DNA from: CAYONQ01 sp964405375
Lineage (GTDB): Bacteria > Planctomycetota > Phycisphaerae > Sedimentisphaerales > Anaerobacaceae
Assembly (NCBI GenBank): GCA_964405375.1
Contig: CAYONQ010000022.1
Coordinates: forward strand, 1-33,330
Direction of reading: 5' to 3'
DNA length: 33,330 nt
The position numbers were made by a program, and so were the translations under genes. This document shows positions 6,580 to 14,403 of this stretch, one piece after another. The notes under the pieces were generated by a model. That model worked only from the letters and a program-made list of their open reading frames with translations. It was not told the DNA's origin and did not search any database. Numbering within the stretch: the first letter of the stretch is position 1; every line of letters starts with the position of its first letter.

Positions 6580-7581
6580 TTACTTAAACTGTTTTTCGAC
6601 CTCGGCTGTGATAAGCCGTTTTGCGTTCTCTACAGGCCCGGGCAAATGGACGCCTGCGGCCATTTTATGGCCTCCTCCGCCGAATTTGGCGGCGATTTTG
6701 CAGACATCGACCGTGTTTCTGCTTCGCAGAGAGCACTTGATTCTGCCGTCGGCCAATTCGACAAACAACGCCGCCACCTCGACCGTCCCTATCCGCCGGC
6801 ATTCGTCGATTAAGCTCTCAGTGTCTTTAGATGCGGCACCGGTCCGCTCGAAATCGCTCTGCAGCAAATACTGCGTGGCGAAGCGGCCGTCAAAGTGCAA
6901 TTCGACTGTGTTTAGCATTGCCGTCATCAGCTTGAACCGCTCGGGTGAGAGATTCTGGTATAAATCGTGATATATTATCGTGGGATTTGCGCCGGCCTCG
7001 ATTAGCTCGGCGCCGGCCCGATGGACCCTGCTGTCGGTATTGCTGAACTGAAACCAGCCCGTATCGGTGGCTATCGCAACAAACAGTGCCCACGCAACTT
7101 TTTCGTTTATCTGCCATTTGGCGTATCTTAACAAATCAAAAATAATCAGCCCCGTAGCCGCAGCGGTGCTGTCAACCAGCTCAACGTCACCCAGACCATC
7201 ACCTGTCTTGTGATGGTCAATCACGAGTATCGGCTTATCATTCTGTTTCAAAAACTCGGCAATCTCCGGAAGCTGGTTATAGGTGTTGACATCGATTAAC
7301 ATAATCAAATCAAACCCGTCGGCCTGTTTCTCTATTAGCTGCCGGACGGTAATGTCGCTATCAAGTACCAAGGGCCTTTCAGTAAATAAAAACTCATACC
7401 ATTCAGGAAGTGACGGCGGCAATATGACTTTAACCGTCTTGCCTAAAGCGACCAGAACATCCACCATTGCCGCAATCGACCCGCACGCATCACCGTCCGG
7501 CTTGGTATGCGTCGTGAGCAAGATACTGCTCGATTCGCCAATCAACTCAACCGCTCTTTGAAAATCGTCTTTGCTTACCAT
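6580..7581 (-). CDS. nrnA: DHH/DHHA1 phosphoesterase, NrnA-type nanoRNase / pAp phosphatase
   Basis: A 333-residue DHH-family phosphoesterase. NrnA-type enzymes degrade 2-5-nt RNA ends and often 3'-phosphoadenosine 5'-phosphate in the cytoplasm. The metal-binding residues are all present: His25, Asp29 and Asp31 in 'THTKPDGDACGS', Asp97 ('LIDVN'), the DHH triplet at 122-124 ('VIDHHKTGD') and Asp173 ('ATDTGWF'). The C-terminal DHHA1 domain carries the substrate-binding glycine loop 'FGGGGHKMAAG' (300-310). The length is typical of the family. The ATG at 7581 is preceded by AAGGA. It lies 156 bp downstream of tRNA-Arg on the same strand and could share its transcript. Exact substrate preference (nanoRNA, c-di-AMP product pApA, or pAp) cannot be read from sequence. 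Confidence 0.9.
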   Translation of the reverse strand: MVSKDDFQRAVELIGESSSILLTTHTKPDGDACGSIAAMVDVLVALGKTVKVILPPSLPEWYEFLFTERPLVLDSDITVRQLIEKQADGFDLIMLIDVNTYNQLPEIAEFLKQNDKPILVIDHHKTGDGLGDVELVDSTAAATGLIIFDLLRYAKWQINEKVAWALFVAIATDTGWFQFSNTDSRVHRAGAELIEAGANPTIIYHDLYQNLSPERFKLMTAMLNTVELHFDGRFATQYLLQSDFERTGAASKDTESLIDECRRIGTVEVAALFVELADGRIKCSLRSRNTVDVCKIAAKFGGGGHKMAAGVHLPGPVENAKRLITAEVEKQFK

Positions 7582-7737
7582 TTCGATCCTTTTTTATTTT
7601 TTGCCTTTTCGCTGGCTTTTTCAATTTGGGCAAAGAGGTTCGCCCGAATGATACCGGCTTGCAGCGAATGAATAAACTTATTGCCGCTATTTGTTATCCG
7701 CCTCATCGACGGCCGTCAACACAATGGATTACAACAA

Positions 7738-7811
7738 CACGCCCGGCAGGACTCGAACCTGCGACCTACGGATTAGAAATCCGTTGCTCTATCCAGCTGA
7801 GCTACGGGCGC
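7738..7811 (-). tRNA. tRNA-Arg (anticodon TCT)
   Basis: On the minus strand the full cloverleaf can be drawn: acceptor GCGCCCG/CGGGCGT (one G-U), D-stem GCTC/GAGC, anticodon stem ACGGA/TCCGT with loop TTTCTAA (anticodon TCT, reads AGA), and T-arm GCAGG-TTCGAGT-CCTGC. The discriminator is G73 and no CCA is encoded. It sits between the fumarase genes and nrnA. Confidence 0.95.
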
Positions 7812-7831
7812 CCAAAACTTTAAGTGCTTTT

Positions 7832-7861
7832 AATGTAACAATCTGCCGGATATGTTGTCAA
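7832..7861 (-). promoter_or_regulatory. Promoter for tRNA-Arg
   Basis: On the minus strand, consensus TTGACA (7861-7856), 18-base spacer, TACATT (7837-7832); the predicted start is about 14 bases before the mature tRNA 5' end. Confidence 0.5.
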
Positions 7862-7923
7862 CTTTATTGGCGAGCGGAAAGGGCAAAATCAACAGGTTTA
7901 TTCGATTAGCGCAGGAAAAAGCA

Positions 7924-8520
7924 CTATTCGGTTAAGATACCGTAATTGCGATATATCTGCGGCAGTCTCTCCTGTGCTTCTGCCTGAACATCGGCATAAA
8001 GATTGTTCCCGTGCGAGTCCATAGCAACAATCAAAGGGCCGAAGCCCTTTACTCTGAGCTTATAAATCGCCTCGGGATGAAGCTGGGGCCAATAGACCTC
8101 TTCAACTTCTTCTATCTGGGTCGTCTCGATAGCGGCCGCGCCGCCGACAATGGCCAAATAGCAGGCGCCGAAACGGCCCATAGCATCGAGACTGCCCTGA
8201 TAGAGCCCGGATTTGCCGATAATGGCACGGGACCCGTATTGCTCCATTAAAGCGGGCGAGAACCGGTCCATCCGTGTGCTCGTGGTTGTGCCGATGATAA
8301 TCTTCTCCCATCTGTCGCCGACTTTTTTAAGACTCGGGGCGGTATGAAGAATCGGAAAGCCGTCTAAACTGACGGGAAGCTCGTTGCCCTTATCGAAGCA
8401 GTGAATCATATTTTTGTCCCGCATACCGAAGATGTGGCCGTTTATGGTTACAAGGTCACGCACATAAAGAGAACGCATCGTCTTTTCATCAAACGGCGTA
8501 TTCAAGGTATAAGATGCCAT
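7924..8520 (-). CDS. Class I fumarate hydratase (Fe-S hydro-lyase), beta subunit
   Basis: A 198-residue protein of the tartrate/fumarate Fe-S hydro-lyase beta family (C-terminal domain of single-chain class I fumarases). With the alpha subunit it interconverts fumarate and malate in the cytoplasm. Visible family features are 'GHIFGMRDKNMIHCF', 'GTTTSTRMDRFSPALME', 'IIGKSGL' and 'GPLIVAMDSHGNNLY'. The length fits the split two-subunit enzymes of anaerobes. AAGGAGA precedes the ATG at 8520, and only 12 bases separate it from the alpha gene, so the two are translated from one mRNA. Tartrate dehydratase or a related hydro-lyase is a possible alternative, given the comA/yeiH neighbours. Confidence 0.87.
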   Translation of the reverse strand: MASYTLNTPFDEKTMRSLYVRDLVTINGHIFGMRDKNMIHCFDKGNELPVSLDGFPILHTAPSLKKVGDRWEKIIIGTTTSTRMDRFSPALMEQYGSRAIIGKSGLYQGSLDAMGRFGACYLAIVGGAAAIETTQIEEVEEVYWPQLHPEAIYKLRVKGFGPLIVAMDSHGNNLYADVQAEAQERLPQIYRNYGILTE

Positions 8521-8532
8521 TGTCGGTCTCCT

Positions 8533-9414
8533 TTAGAAGCCGTATTCCACCCGGCCGTCAGCCCAAATTTTGGCACGGGCCCGCCTCGCCGCCCAGCACT
8601 GGGTATTGACGGCTACAGGGTTTTGCGTGATATGGGTATAGGCCCATTCAATATGAACGGCAAGTGTCGTGATGTCACCTCCCAAACCCATAGGGCCGAT
8701 TCCCGTACCGTTAATCGCCTCTTCGAGCTCCTCTTCCATTTTTGCAAAGAATGTGTCCGGGTTTCTTGTCCCCACCGGCCGTGATATTGCCTTTTTTGCA
8801 AGAACGCCAACTAAGTCCGCGGTTCCGCCGATACCGACGCCTATAATCCCCGGCGGACACGGATTGCCGCCGGAATTAGTTACGGTATCGATGATGAATT
8901 TTTTTACGGCGTTCAGCCCTTCGGCTGGGGTGAACATCTTCATAGCACTCATATTTTCAGAGCCGGAGCCCTTTGGCATCATTAAGATGTCAAGGTAATC
9001 CGCCTCCGGGTTAAAATCCCAGTAAATAATCGGCAATCCCTTGCCGATGCTTGTCTGCGGGTTTTCCCGCGTTACGGGGTGCAGCGAGCTGCCGCGGAAA
9101 GGATGTTCGACAGTAGCCCGCTTGGCACCTTCGGCGAGGGCCGCTTTGATTTTGGCCCCATCTACAGCGAACCCGCCGCCAATCTCGACCATATAGATGG
9201 GCAGCCCCGTGTCCTGGCAGATAAGCATATCCTTTGTGTCGGATATCTCTATACTCTTAAAAATCGTCTCGAAAATCGTCCTGGCGGTAGGATTCGTCTC
9301 ACGCTCGTATGCCCGCCGCAGCGCCTCTCGAACATCCGGAGGTAAAACTTTCAAGGCACGGATGTAAAGCTCTTTTGCAATGTCCTCTACGAGTTGATAG
9401 CTGAATTTGCCCAT
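8533..9414 (-). CDS. Class I fumarate hydratase (Fe-S hydro-lyase), alpha subunit
   Basis: A 293-residue Fe-S hydro-lyase alpha subunit. The three cysteines that hold the catalytic [4Fe-4S] cluster are visible: Cys66 ('ICQDTGLP'), Cys186 ('GGNPCPPGIIGVGIGG') and Cys273 ('NTQCWAARR'). 'HPFRGSSLHPVTRENP' and 'PKGSGSENMSAMKM' are further family motifs. It pairs with the beta subunit encoded 12 bases downstream. The gene follows yeiH by 14 bases, so it appears to be part of the comA-yeiH-fum operon. Members act on fumarate/malate, tartrate or related 2-hydroxy acids; fumarase is the default reading. The cluster is oxygen-labile in known members, which fits the anaerobic character of the PFOR nearby. 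Confidence 0.88.
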   Translation of the reverse strand: MGKFSYQLVEDIAKELYIRALKVLPPDVREALRRAYERETNPTARTIFETIFKSIEISDTKDMLICQDTGLPIYMVEIGGGFAVDGAKIKAALAEGAKRATVEHPFRGSSLHPVTRENPQTSIGKGLPIIYWDFNPEADYLDILMMPKGSGSENMSAMKMFTPAEGLNAVKKFIIDTVTNSGGNPCPPGIIGVGIGGTADLVGVLAKKAISRPVGTRNPDTFFAKMEEELEEAINGTGIGPMGLGGDITTLAVHIEWAYTHITQNPVAVNTQCWAARRARAKIWADGRVEYGF

Positions 9415-9428
9415 CTGCTAACCCAACC

Positions 9429-10565
9429 TTAAAATCGTAAGTAATCACCGAATTGTGTAACCAGCAGCCAGCTGACTATCCCCACGGACAGCGCAGCGAT
9501 AAGGCCGCAGACAAACGGTTTATAACCGAGTTTGGTTAATTTCTTAATATCGGTATTGAGGCCTATACAGGCAATAGCCACCGCAATCACGTACGTTGCG
9601 GAACTTTTTACAAAGTGCCAGCAGTCGTACCAGCATGTATCTTTGCCGGCGCCAAAGACGCCGTCGCCCACCGACCTTACAACTCCCATCATAACATAAC
9701 CGATAACGAAGAGGGGAATATACTTCATAATCTGTATCTTCCGGCCCGAAGTTCCTCCGGCGTTTTTCCTTGCAAACCAAAACCCCAAAAACGGAATAAC
9801 GGCCATCATAAACGTATTTCGTACGAGTTTGGTTGTGATTGCAATGTCGGCGCCCGTCAGGCCGCTCGCCGTTTTGTTCGACCAGAGCTGGTCGTATATC
9901 AGAGCCGATGCCGTTACCTGTGACGTATCGTGTACCGATGTGNNNNNNNNNNATCCCGCCTCCGTAACCGGCAGTCGCAGTACCAGCTCGGTTAAATAAG
10001 GATAAGCAATCGTAGCAAGGATGCCGAATATTGTGATTGTCCCCACAGCATAGGCAATTTCCTCCTCCTCGGCCTCGATTGTCGGTGCGGTGGCGACAAT
10101 GGCGCTGACACCACATATACTCGTGCCTGCGGCAATCAACGTCCCGAGTTTTTCGCTTATACCCACCTTTTTGGCGATGAACATTGTTATAACAAGGGCC
10201 GCTATGATGCAGATTACGACCATACCTACCGCAAGAGCGCCTATCTTCAATACGGCAAAGATACTCAGCCGGATACCCATTAGGATAATCCCGAATCGCA
10301 ACAGCTTCTTCAACCCGAATCCTATTCCCGCATCAAACCTTTTGTGCAGTGACACCGTGTTTCGAATTGCCAATCCAAGCACTATCGCAACAAGAATGGG
10401 GCTTAAAGGGTTCTTCTCCCAGGGCAGAAGGTTGCCTAATGTCTTTGTAAGAAACAGGGCTATCAGCATTACAGCTACTGCCAAAATAAACCCCGGTATT
10501 ATGGAAAATACATCCTGATTTCCGAACAGTAAATCCTTTAACTTTGACTTTTTTTCGTCTGCCAT
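9429..10565 (-). CDS. YeiH/UPF0324 family putative sulfate/sulfite exporter (contains scaffold gap)
   Basis: A polytopic membrane protein of 378 residues counting four unknown positions, with about ten hydrophobic segments. Hallmarks of the UPF0324/YeiH family are 'LSPILVAIVLGLAIRN', 'LLRFGIILMGIRLS', 'GTSICGVSAIVATAPTI' and 'TSVHDTSQVTASALIY'. Relatives next to sulfonate-degradation genes (TauZ/SuyZ) are thought to export sulfate or sulfite. The ATG at 10565 has AAGGAGA four bases upstream. The gene is interrupted by ten N bases (9943-9952) immediately before 'TSVHDTSQV'; the frame is intact on both sides, so the real gap is probably small and in frame. It lies between comA and the fumarase genes on the same strand. 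Confidence 0.85.
   Translation of the reverse strand: MADEKKSKLKDLLFGNQDVFSIIPGFILAVAVMLIALFLTKTLGNLLPWEKNPLSPILVAIVLGLAIRNTVSLHKRFDAGIGFGLKKLLRFGIILMGIRLSIFAVLKIGALAVGMVVICIIAALVITMFIAKKVGISEKLGTLIAAGTSICGVSAIVATAPTIEAEEEEIAYAVGTITIFGILATIAYPYLTELVLRLPVTEAGXXXXTSVHDTSQVTASALIYDQLWSNKTASGLTGADIAITTKLVRNTFMMAVIPFLGFWFARKNAGGTSGRKIQIMKYIPLFVIGYVMMGVVRSVGDGVFGAGKDTCWYDCWHFVKSSATYVIAVAIACIGLNTDIKKLTKLGYKPFVCGLIAALSVGIVSWLLVTQFGDYLRF
9943..9952. other. Assembly gap (10 N)
   Basis: Ten undetermined bases inside the yeiH-like gene. The true length is unknown; the reading frame happens to be preserved. Confidence 0.99.
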
Positions 10566-10634
10566 AAAATCTCCTTAGCTTATCCGGCTTTGTAACATTA
10601 TTTTATTCTACTGCGACGATGCTGTATTCGACAT

Positions 10635-11474
10635 TTAAATTTTGTAGTCATCCGGTGCATTCACGGAATTATGATATTTTTCCCAGTCCTCTTTTCTTAA
10701 AGCGCTGATGGTATCGCCCCGCAGGCCGCCTCTCAAAGCCGCTGCCGACATTACGTCCCTCGGCTGTACGTTACCGACATTGGCCTTTGGGCCGTATCTC
10801 ATATAAATCGCCTGCTGTTGTGCCTTATCCGGCGCCTCTATCATTGTTTTATCTAGTCCGACCGCATCAACAATGGTATCCAGCTCTGCAAAATCGACCT
10901 CTCCGCCCTTGCCCATAACGCCGATGCCTTTCCCTGATTCGCGCGACTCGATAATCACCATCACAGCCCCATCCTCGATGTCCTTGTTCATAAGCTCAAC
11001 GCGTTTTTCGGTTGTAATAAGAGCGTCTTTTTTCGGGTCTTTCTTGCCGACCTCCGATATAACCGTAAATCCCTCGTCGATACACATCTGGATAATGTCG
11101 CCCCTTTTATCGTCCGGAACATAGATGGTTCCGTCGGAAAACTCAAGATGCGTGAATCCCAAGGATTTTGCATATTTTAGATATCCCTGCATATCTGTTT
11201 CTGAATAGCCCCCTGCGTCGAGTATCGCAACCTCGGTCAGCGTGCCGCCTATCATCGGGCTGATGCCGGCGTCTTTGTAAGCCTCAATTTTTTGTTTCAG
11301 TATGTCCTCATCATAGAGCGCCGCTGTGCCGAATGTGCATTTTACGATGTCAGCAATACCGGCTGTCATCTTCGCCCAGTCTTTTGCACCCGCCGGGCCG
11401 AACTCCTTTTCGATGACCATAATTACACCCGTCTCTTTGGGAACAGTTACAAACTTCTCAAATGCTCTTGCCAT
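10635..11474 (-). CDS. comA: Phosphosulfolactate synthase (ComA family)
   Basis: A 279-residue TIM-barrel protein of the ComA family, which adds sulfite to phosphoenolpyruvate to give (2R)-phospho-3-sulfolactate; it is known from coenzyme M synthesis and from bacterial sulfolactate formation. Supporting segments are 'ADIVKCTFGTAALY', 'GISPMIGGTLTEVAIL', 'GFTHLEFSDGTIYVP', 'GFTVISEVGKKDPK', 'VMVIIESRESGKGIG' and 'TMIEAPDKAQQQAIYMRYGPKANVGNV'. I use the ATG at 11474 ('MARAFEKF') because AGGAGA lies just upstream; a start at 11492 would add six residues. The length is slightly above the usual ~250-260. It follows the GH29 gene by 40 bases and precedes yeiH by 69. No comB, comC, comDE or SuyAB homologue is in the window, so the product's fate, and even the direction of the reaction, is open. 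Confidence 0.85.
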   Translation of the reverse strand: MARAFEKFVTVPKETGVIMVIEKEFGPAGAKDWAKMTAGIADIVKCTFGTAALYDEDILKQKIEAYKDAGISPMIGGTLTEVAILDAGGYSETDMQGYLKYAKSLGFTHLEFSDGTIYVPDDKRGDIIQMCIDEGFTVISEVGKKDPKKDALITTEKRVELMNKDIEDGAVMVIIESRESGKGIGVMGKGGEVDFAELDTIVDAVGLDKTMIEAPDKAQQQAIYMRYGPKANVGNVQPRDVMSAAALRGGLRGDTISALRKEDWEKYHNSVNAPDDYKI

Positions 11475-11514
11475 TGCACTCTCCTGTTTCAATGTTTTAA
11501 GTTACTTGATAAAA

Positions 11515-13161
11515 CTAAGGCACTTTAAATTTCTCGATATTTCCGTACATAGTAATGCGAGGATGTTTTACCGCTGCTCGAAACTGATATTCCTGCTGTT
11601 TTTTCAATCCTTTCAGCTTGATTTCGTATTCACCAGTATCCTTCAAGGTAATAAACTCACTTTCCAGCCACGTATCATCGTAAAGCTCTTCGACAAACCC
11701 TGCATAAGGCCGATACCCGAAGCCCACCTCCACCGATTCAGCATCACCGAGGTCTTTTAAGCCGGCTTTAAGAGTCGCCATCCCCTCTGCTGAAATCTCA
11801 GAAGCTTCGAGCGTCTCAAATAGTGGCGGTTTCAATGCCGGCTTAACATCGGTTAATCTCAACACAACCGGATTGGGCCATTTGCTGTTATTGTACAATC
11901 GCTGCGCTCTGACCACTGAAACGTGCAGACCTTCTTCTTTTTGCTCCCATCTCGAATTCGGGTCCCAGCCGACGCGATACTCAATCCACTTGCTCGACTG
12001 GCCGAGTACATCGAGTTTTGTTTCTTCGGTGGCCTGCACCGATTTTAAGACAAAATCCTTACGTGTGCCTCTCGTCCAGTTCGGTATCTTGGTAATGAAG
12101 GCATAAAGCGTATCCGCATTCTTCTTTTTGGTAAACCATATATTACCTTCGTTTGTTACCACCCACGGCCTTACGTCATGTATGGCCTCACCGTTGACAA
12201 AGTGCCACAGTGCGATTTCCCGCAGCAGCTCTTCCTGCTCCTTCGGCAGTTGACCGTCCGGCTTCGGGCCGACAGTCAAAAGTAACGCCCCACCCCTGGC
12301 CCTTGTTTCGATGAGAATTTCTATTATTCTGGTGCCGGATTTGTAGTTTTCGTTGGTGGGTTTATACTGCCACTGCGTCCCCATAGTCATCCTCCCCTCC
12401 CAGGCACCCTCCGCGGGGATACCGGCCAGAGTCTGTTCAGGGGTACTCAGGGCACCGCGGGTTATGAGGATGTCCGGCTGCAGGTCCCAGACAACCTGCT
12501 TTGCTGGTTCTTTGCCCATACCGTCGATACACATGACATCGACCCTGCCGTATTTCGTCATCAATTCGCGGCATTGGGCCTTGATAAATCCTGCATAGTC
12601 AGGGTCGGTGTCTGCATCAATCAGGGGGTTTCTCCGCCTTATCTGTATACCGCGTTTATAGAGGTATAAAAAATCCTCCGGCGAATAATAAAAGCCGACT
12701 GCAAGGCCGTGTTTCCGAATCGCCTTGACGCATTCAGCAACGATATCCTTGCCGTATGGTGTGTTCATAATATTAAAGTCGGTGGTTTTAGTGTCCCACA
12801 TGCAAAAACCCGAATGATGCTTGGTGTCAATGAGGACATATTTCACTCCCGCAAGCTTGGCCAGAATTGCCAGCTCTTCCGCGTCGAATCTTTTCGGATT
12901 AAAGGTCTTGGGCAGCTCATTGATAAATCTTTCCAGATAATCATCCGAAGCCCCTACCATTGAGTGGCTGATGACGCTTCCAAGCTGACTGTCCACACCA
13001 AAGTGTACGGACAACCCGAATCCCGCATCCTGCAGCCACTGGAGCCGTTCGGGCTTGTTGCCCAACTGCCGCTCAGCCCCGGCTGAAACCCCGACCGCAA
13101 TTAAAGACACCAAAGAAAAAACACAGAGCAACTGCCGCACCAAAATCTTTTTTCTTTTCAC
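11515..13161 (-). CDS. Secreted GH29 alpha-L-fucosidase-type glycoside hydrolase
   Basis: A 548-residue exported hydrolase. An N-terminal signal peptide (about residues 1-29, 'LLCVFSLVSLIAVGVSAGA') is followed by a GH29 catalytic domain: 'WLQDAGFGLSVHFGVDS', 'YVLIDTKHHSGFCMWDTKTTDFNI' with the conserved His pair (115-116), 'AVGFYYSPEDF', the probable nucleophile Asp213 in 'RVDVMCIDGMG', and 'GGALLLTVGPKPDGQLP'. The C-terminal ~120 residues look like a small beta-sandwich (fibronectin-like). GH29 enzymes release alpha-L-fucose from glycans such as fucoidan or mucin-like polymers by a retaining mechanism. The usual 'WFDG' nucleophile context reads 'CIDG' here, so specificity may differ. The start codon is GTG (13161) behind GGAGAG. 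It lies between the HprK-like gene and comA. Confidence 0.85.
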   Translation of the reverse strand: MKRKKILVRQLLCVFSLVSLIAVGVSAGAERQLGNKPERLQWLQDAGFGLSVHFGVDSQLGSVISHSMVGASDDYLERFINELPKTFNPKRFDAEELAILAKLAGVKYVLIDTKHHSGFCMWDTKTTDFNIMNTPYGKDIVAECVKAIRKHGLAVGFYYSPEDFLYLYKRGIQIRRRNPLIDADTDPDYAGFIKAQCRELMTKYGRVDVMCIDGMGKEPAKQVVWDLQPDILITRGALSTPEQTLAGIPAEGAWEGRMTMGTQWQYKPTNENYKSGTRIIEILIETRARGGALLLTVGPKPDGQLPKEQEELLREIALWHFVNGEAIHDVRPWVVTNEGNIWFTKKKNADTLYAFITKIPNWTRGTRKDFVLKSVQATEETKLDVLGQSSKWIEYRVGWDPNSRWEQKEEGLHVSVVRAQRLYNNSKWPNPVVLRLTDVKPALKPPLFETLEASEISAEGMATLKAGLKDLGDAESVEVGFGYRPYAGFVEELYDDTWLESEFITLKDTGEYEIKLKGLKKQQEYQFRAAVKHPRITMYGNIEKFKVP

Positions 13162-13185
13162 AGTTTAACTCTCCATTCTTAAAAC

Positions 13186-13217
13186 CCTTGTCATCTTACA
13201 ACCTTGTCATCTTACAA
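13186..13217. repeat. 16-bp perfect tandem duplication at a stop codon
   Basis: CCTTGTCATCTTACAA occurs twice head-to-tail (13186-13201 and 13202-13217). The copy at 13202 contains the TGA stop of the HprK-like gene; the other repeats it just downstream. Confidence 0.9.
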
Positions 13218-14175
13218 TTCCCTCCCAGCAGTTCTGGGAGCCCCCTATCACTTTGGCAACACGATTGACGCTGTTCAAGAGCTCACCGGCCGCCTCGAAA
13301 CGTTTCTTTGCAAGAGCGGCGTTATCGAGACCGCCGAACGGTATCAAATCGTACAGTACAACGTTTTCAGTAATCTTATCGCTTAAATTATCAAACAGCG
13401 CCTTCTGAGCAACTCTTGGGTCTTTTACATCAGTGGCGATACATTTATCACGTCCTTCTTCTATGTGCGGCAGAATGAATGTGATGTCGGTCTTGTCAAT
13501 CGAGTCGAACTTTGTCTGCTCGTCCTTCAAATCAACGGGGATTTTCTTGCCCCACTCGTCTGCGGTTTCAGGCAGTTGAAGATTTAGCTTCTTCGTAACC
13601 AACGGATAGCTGTATTTCAGATTGCCGATTCTTATATTATCAATCAGAGAACCCTTATAAAGCGTCAGGCCATTCTCAAAAGCAAAGTGCGTCATCTCCG
13701 TAGAAAACAGCTTCAGCCCCAATTCGAGCCCCTTTAATATCAGGCAGGTCTTGCCGCTGCCCGCTCCGCCCGGCGCAATATACATATGATTGCCCTTTTC
13801 ATCGTAAAGCGAGCAGGCGTGAAAACTATAAATGTTGTATTTCCGCTCTAAAAACATCAGCACATAACGAAACAAAAGCCCCTCATTGCCGAAAAGCGTA
13901 AACCTCAAATCAGACGCCTCATTTGTCGCCTTCACAATCGAGCCGGTAAGCAGTATCTCTTTATCTGAAACCGAAATATCGAAAGCCAATCCCGGCTCAT
14001 CGCGCATAGTAATATAAAAATCGAGGTCATCGTCGTATTTTATCTCTTCGACGGCGCGAAAATCCGTCAGCAGCGACTCGAATTTCACCGAGAAAAACAT
14101 TTCCGGCACCAATTCCTGCCTGTTTGCGAGAACACCGAATGTTGCCTTTAGTATTTTAAACGCTCTTTTTATCAT
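13207..14175 (-). CDS. HprK-like P-loop protein of unknown target
   Basis: A 322-residue cytoplasmic protein (from the ATG at 14175) that resembles the HPr kinase/PEP-carboxykinase-like P-loop group. The clearest motif is the Walker A loop 'PGGAGSGKTCL' about 136 residues in, preceded by the 'IYSFHACSLYDEKGNHMYI' strand-loop that matches the 'H-x-S' segment before the P-loop in HprK relatives. The N-terminal 130 residues are unlike HPr kinase itself and resemble the leader domain of HprK-like proteins found in secondary-metabolite and polysaccharide loci. No HPr or EIIA gene is present. The frame is also open upstream to ATG 14220 and TTG 14241; none has a clear ribosome site, so the start is uncertain. 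GH29 begins 45 bases downstream on the same strand, suggesting co-transcription. Confidence 0.6.
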   Translation of the reverse strand: MIKRAFKILKATFGVLANRQELVPEMFFSVKFESLLTDFRAVEEIKYDDDLDFYITMRDEPGLAFDISVSDKEILLTGSIVKATNEASDLRFTLFGNEGLLFRYVLMFLERKYNIYSFHACSLYDEKGNHMYIAPGGAGSGKTCLILKGLELGLKLFSTEMTHFAFENGLTLYKGSLIDNIRIGNLKYSYPLVTKKLNLQLPETADEWGKKIPVDLKDEQTKFDSIDKTDITFILPHIEEGRDKCIATDVKDPRVAQKALFDNLSDKITENVVLYDLIPFGGLDNAALAKKRFEAAGELLNSVNRVAKVIGGSQNCWEGIVR

Positions 14176-14282
14176 ACTGTTTTTACGTTTTATGGCCGCC
14201 TGAATACCTGTAAGCCACATAAGTTTGTATCTAACAGTCAATCAAGTTCCCAGCCGAACATAATACATATTGAGATTAACAA

Positions 14283-14311
14283 TTGACAGTAAAATCTTTT
14301 TATGCTAAATA
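14283..14311 (+). promoter_or_regulatory. Consensus sigma70 promoter for the barrel gene
   Basis: TTGACA (14283-14288), 17-base spacer, TAAATA (14306-14311); the start would give a leader of about 85 nt to the ATG at 14404. Confidence 0.55.
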
Positions 14312-14403
14312 AGTTCTTCTTTAATGCGTGCTAATTTCAAACTTGCTGCATCTTGCTCGCAGTAACACGTAATCGTTTTTTTGTTCTTGAGAAGGAAGCA
14401 GGT

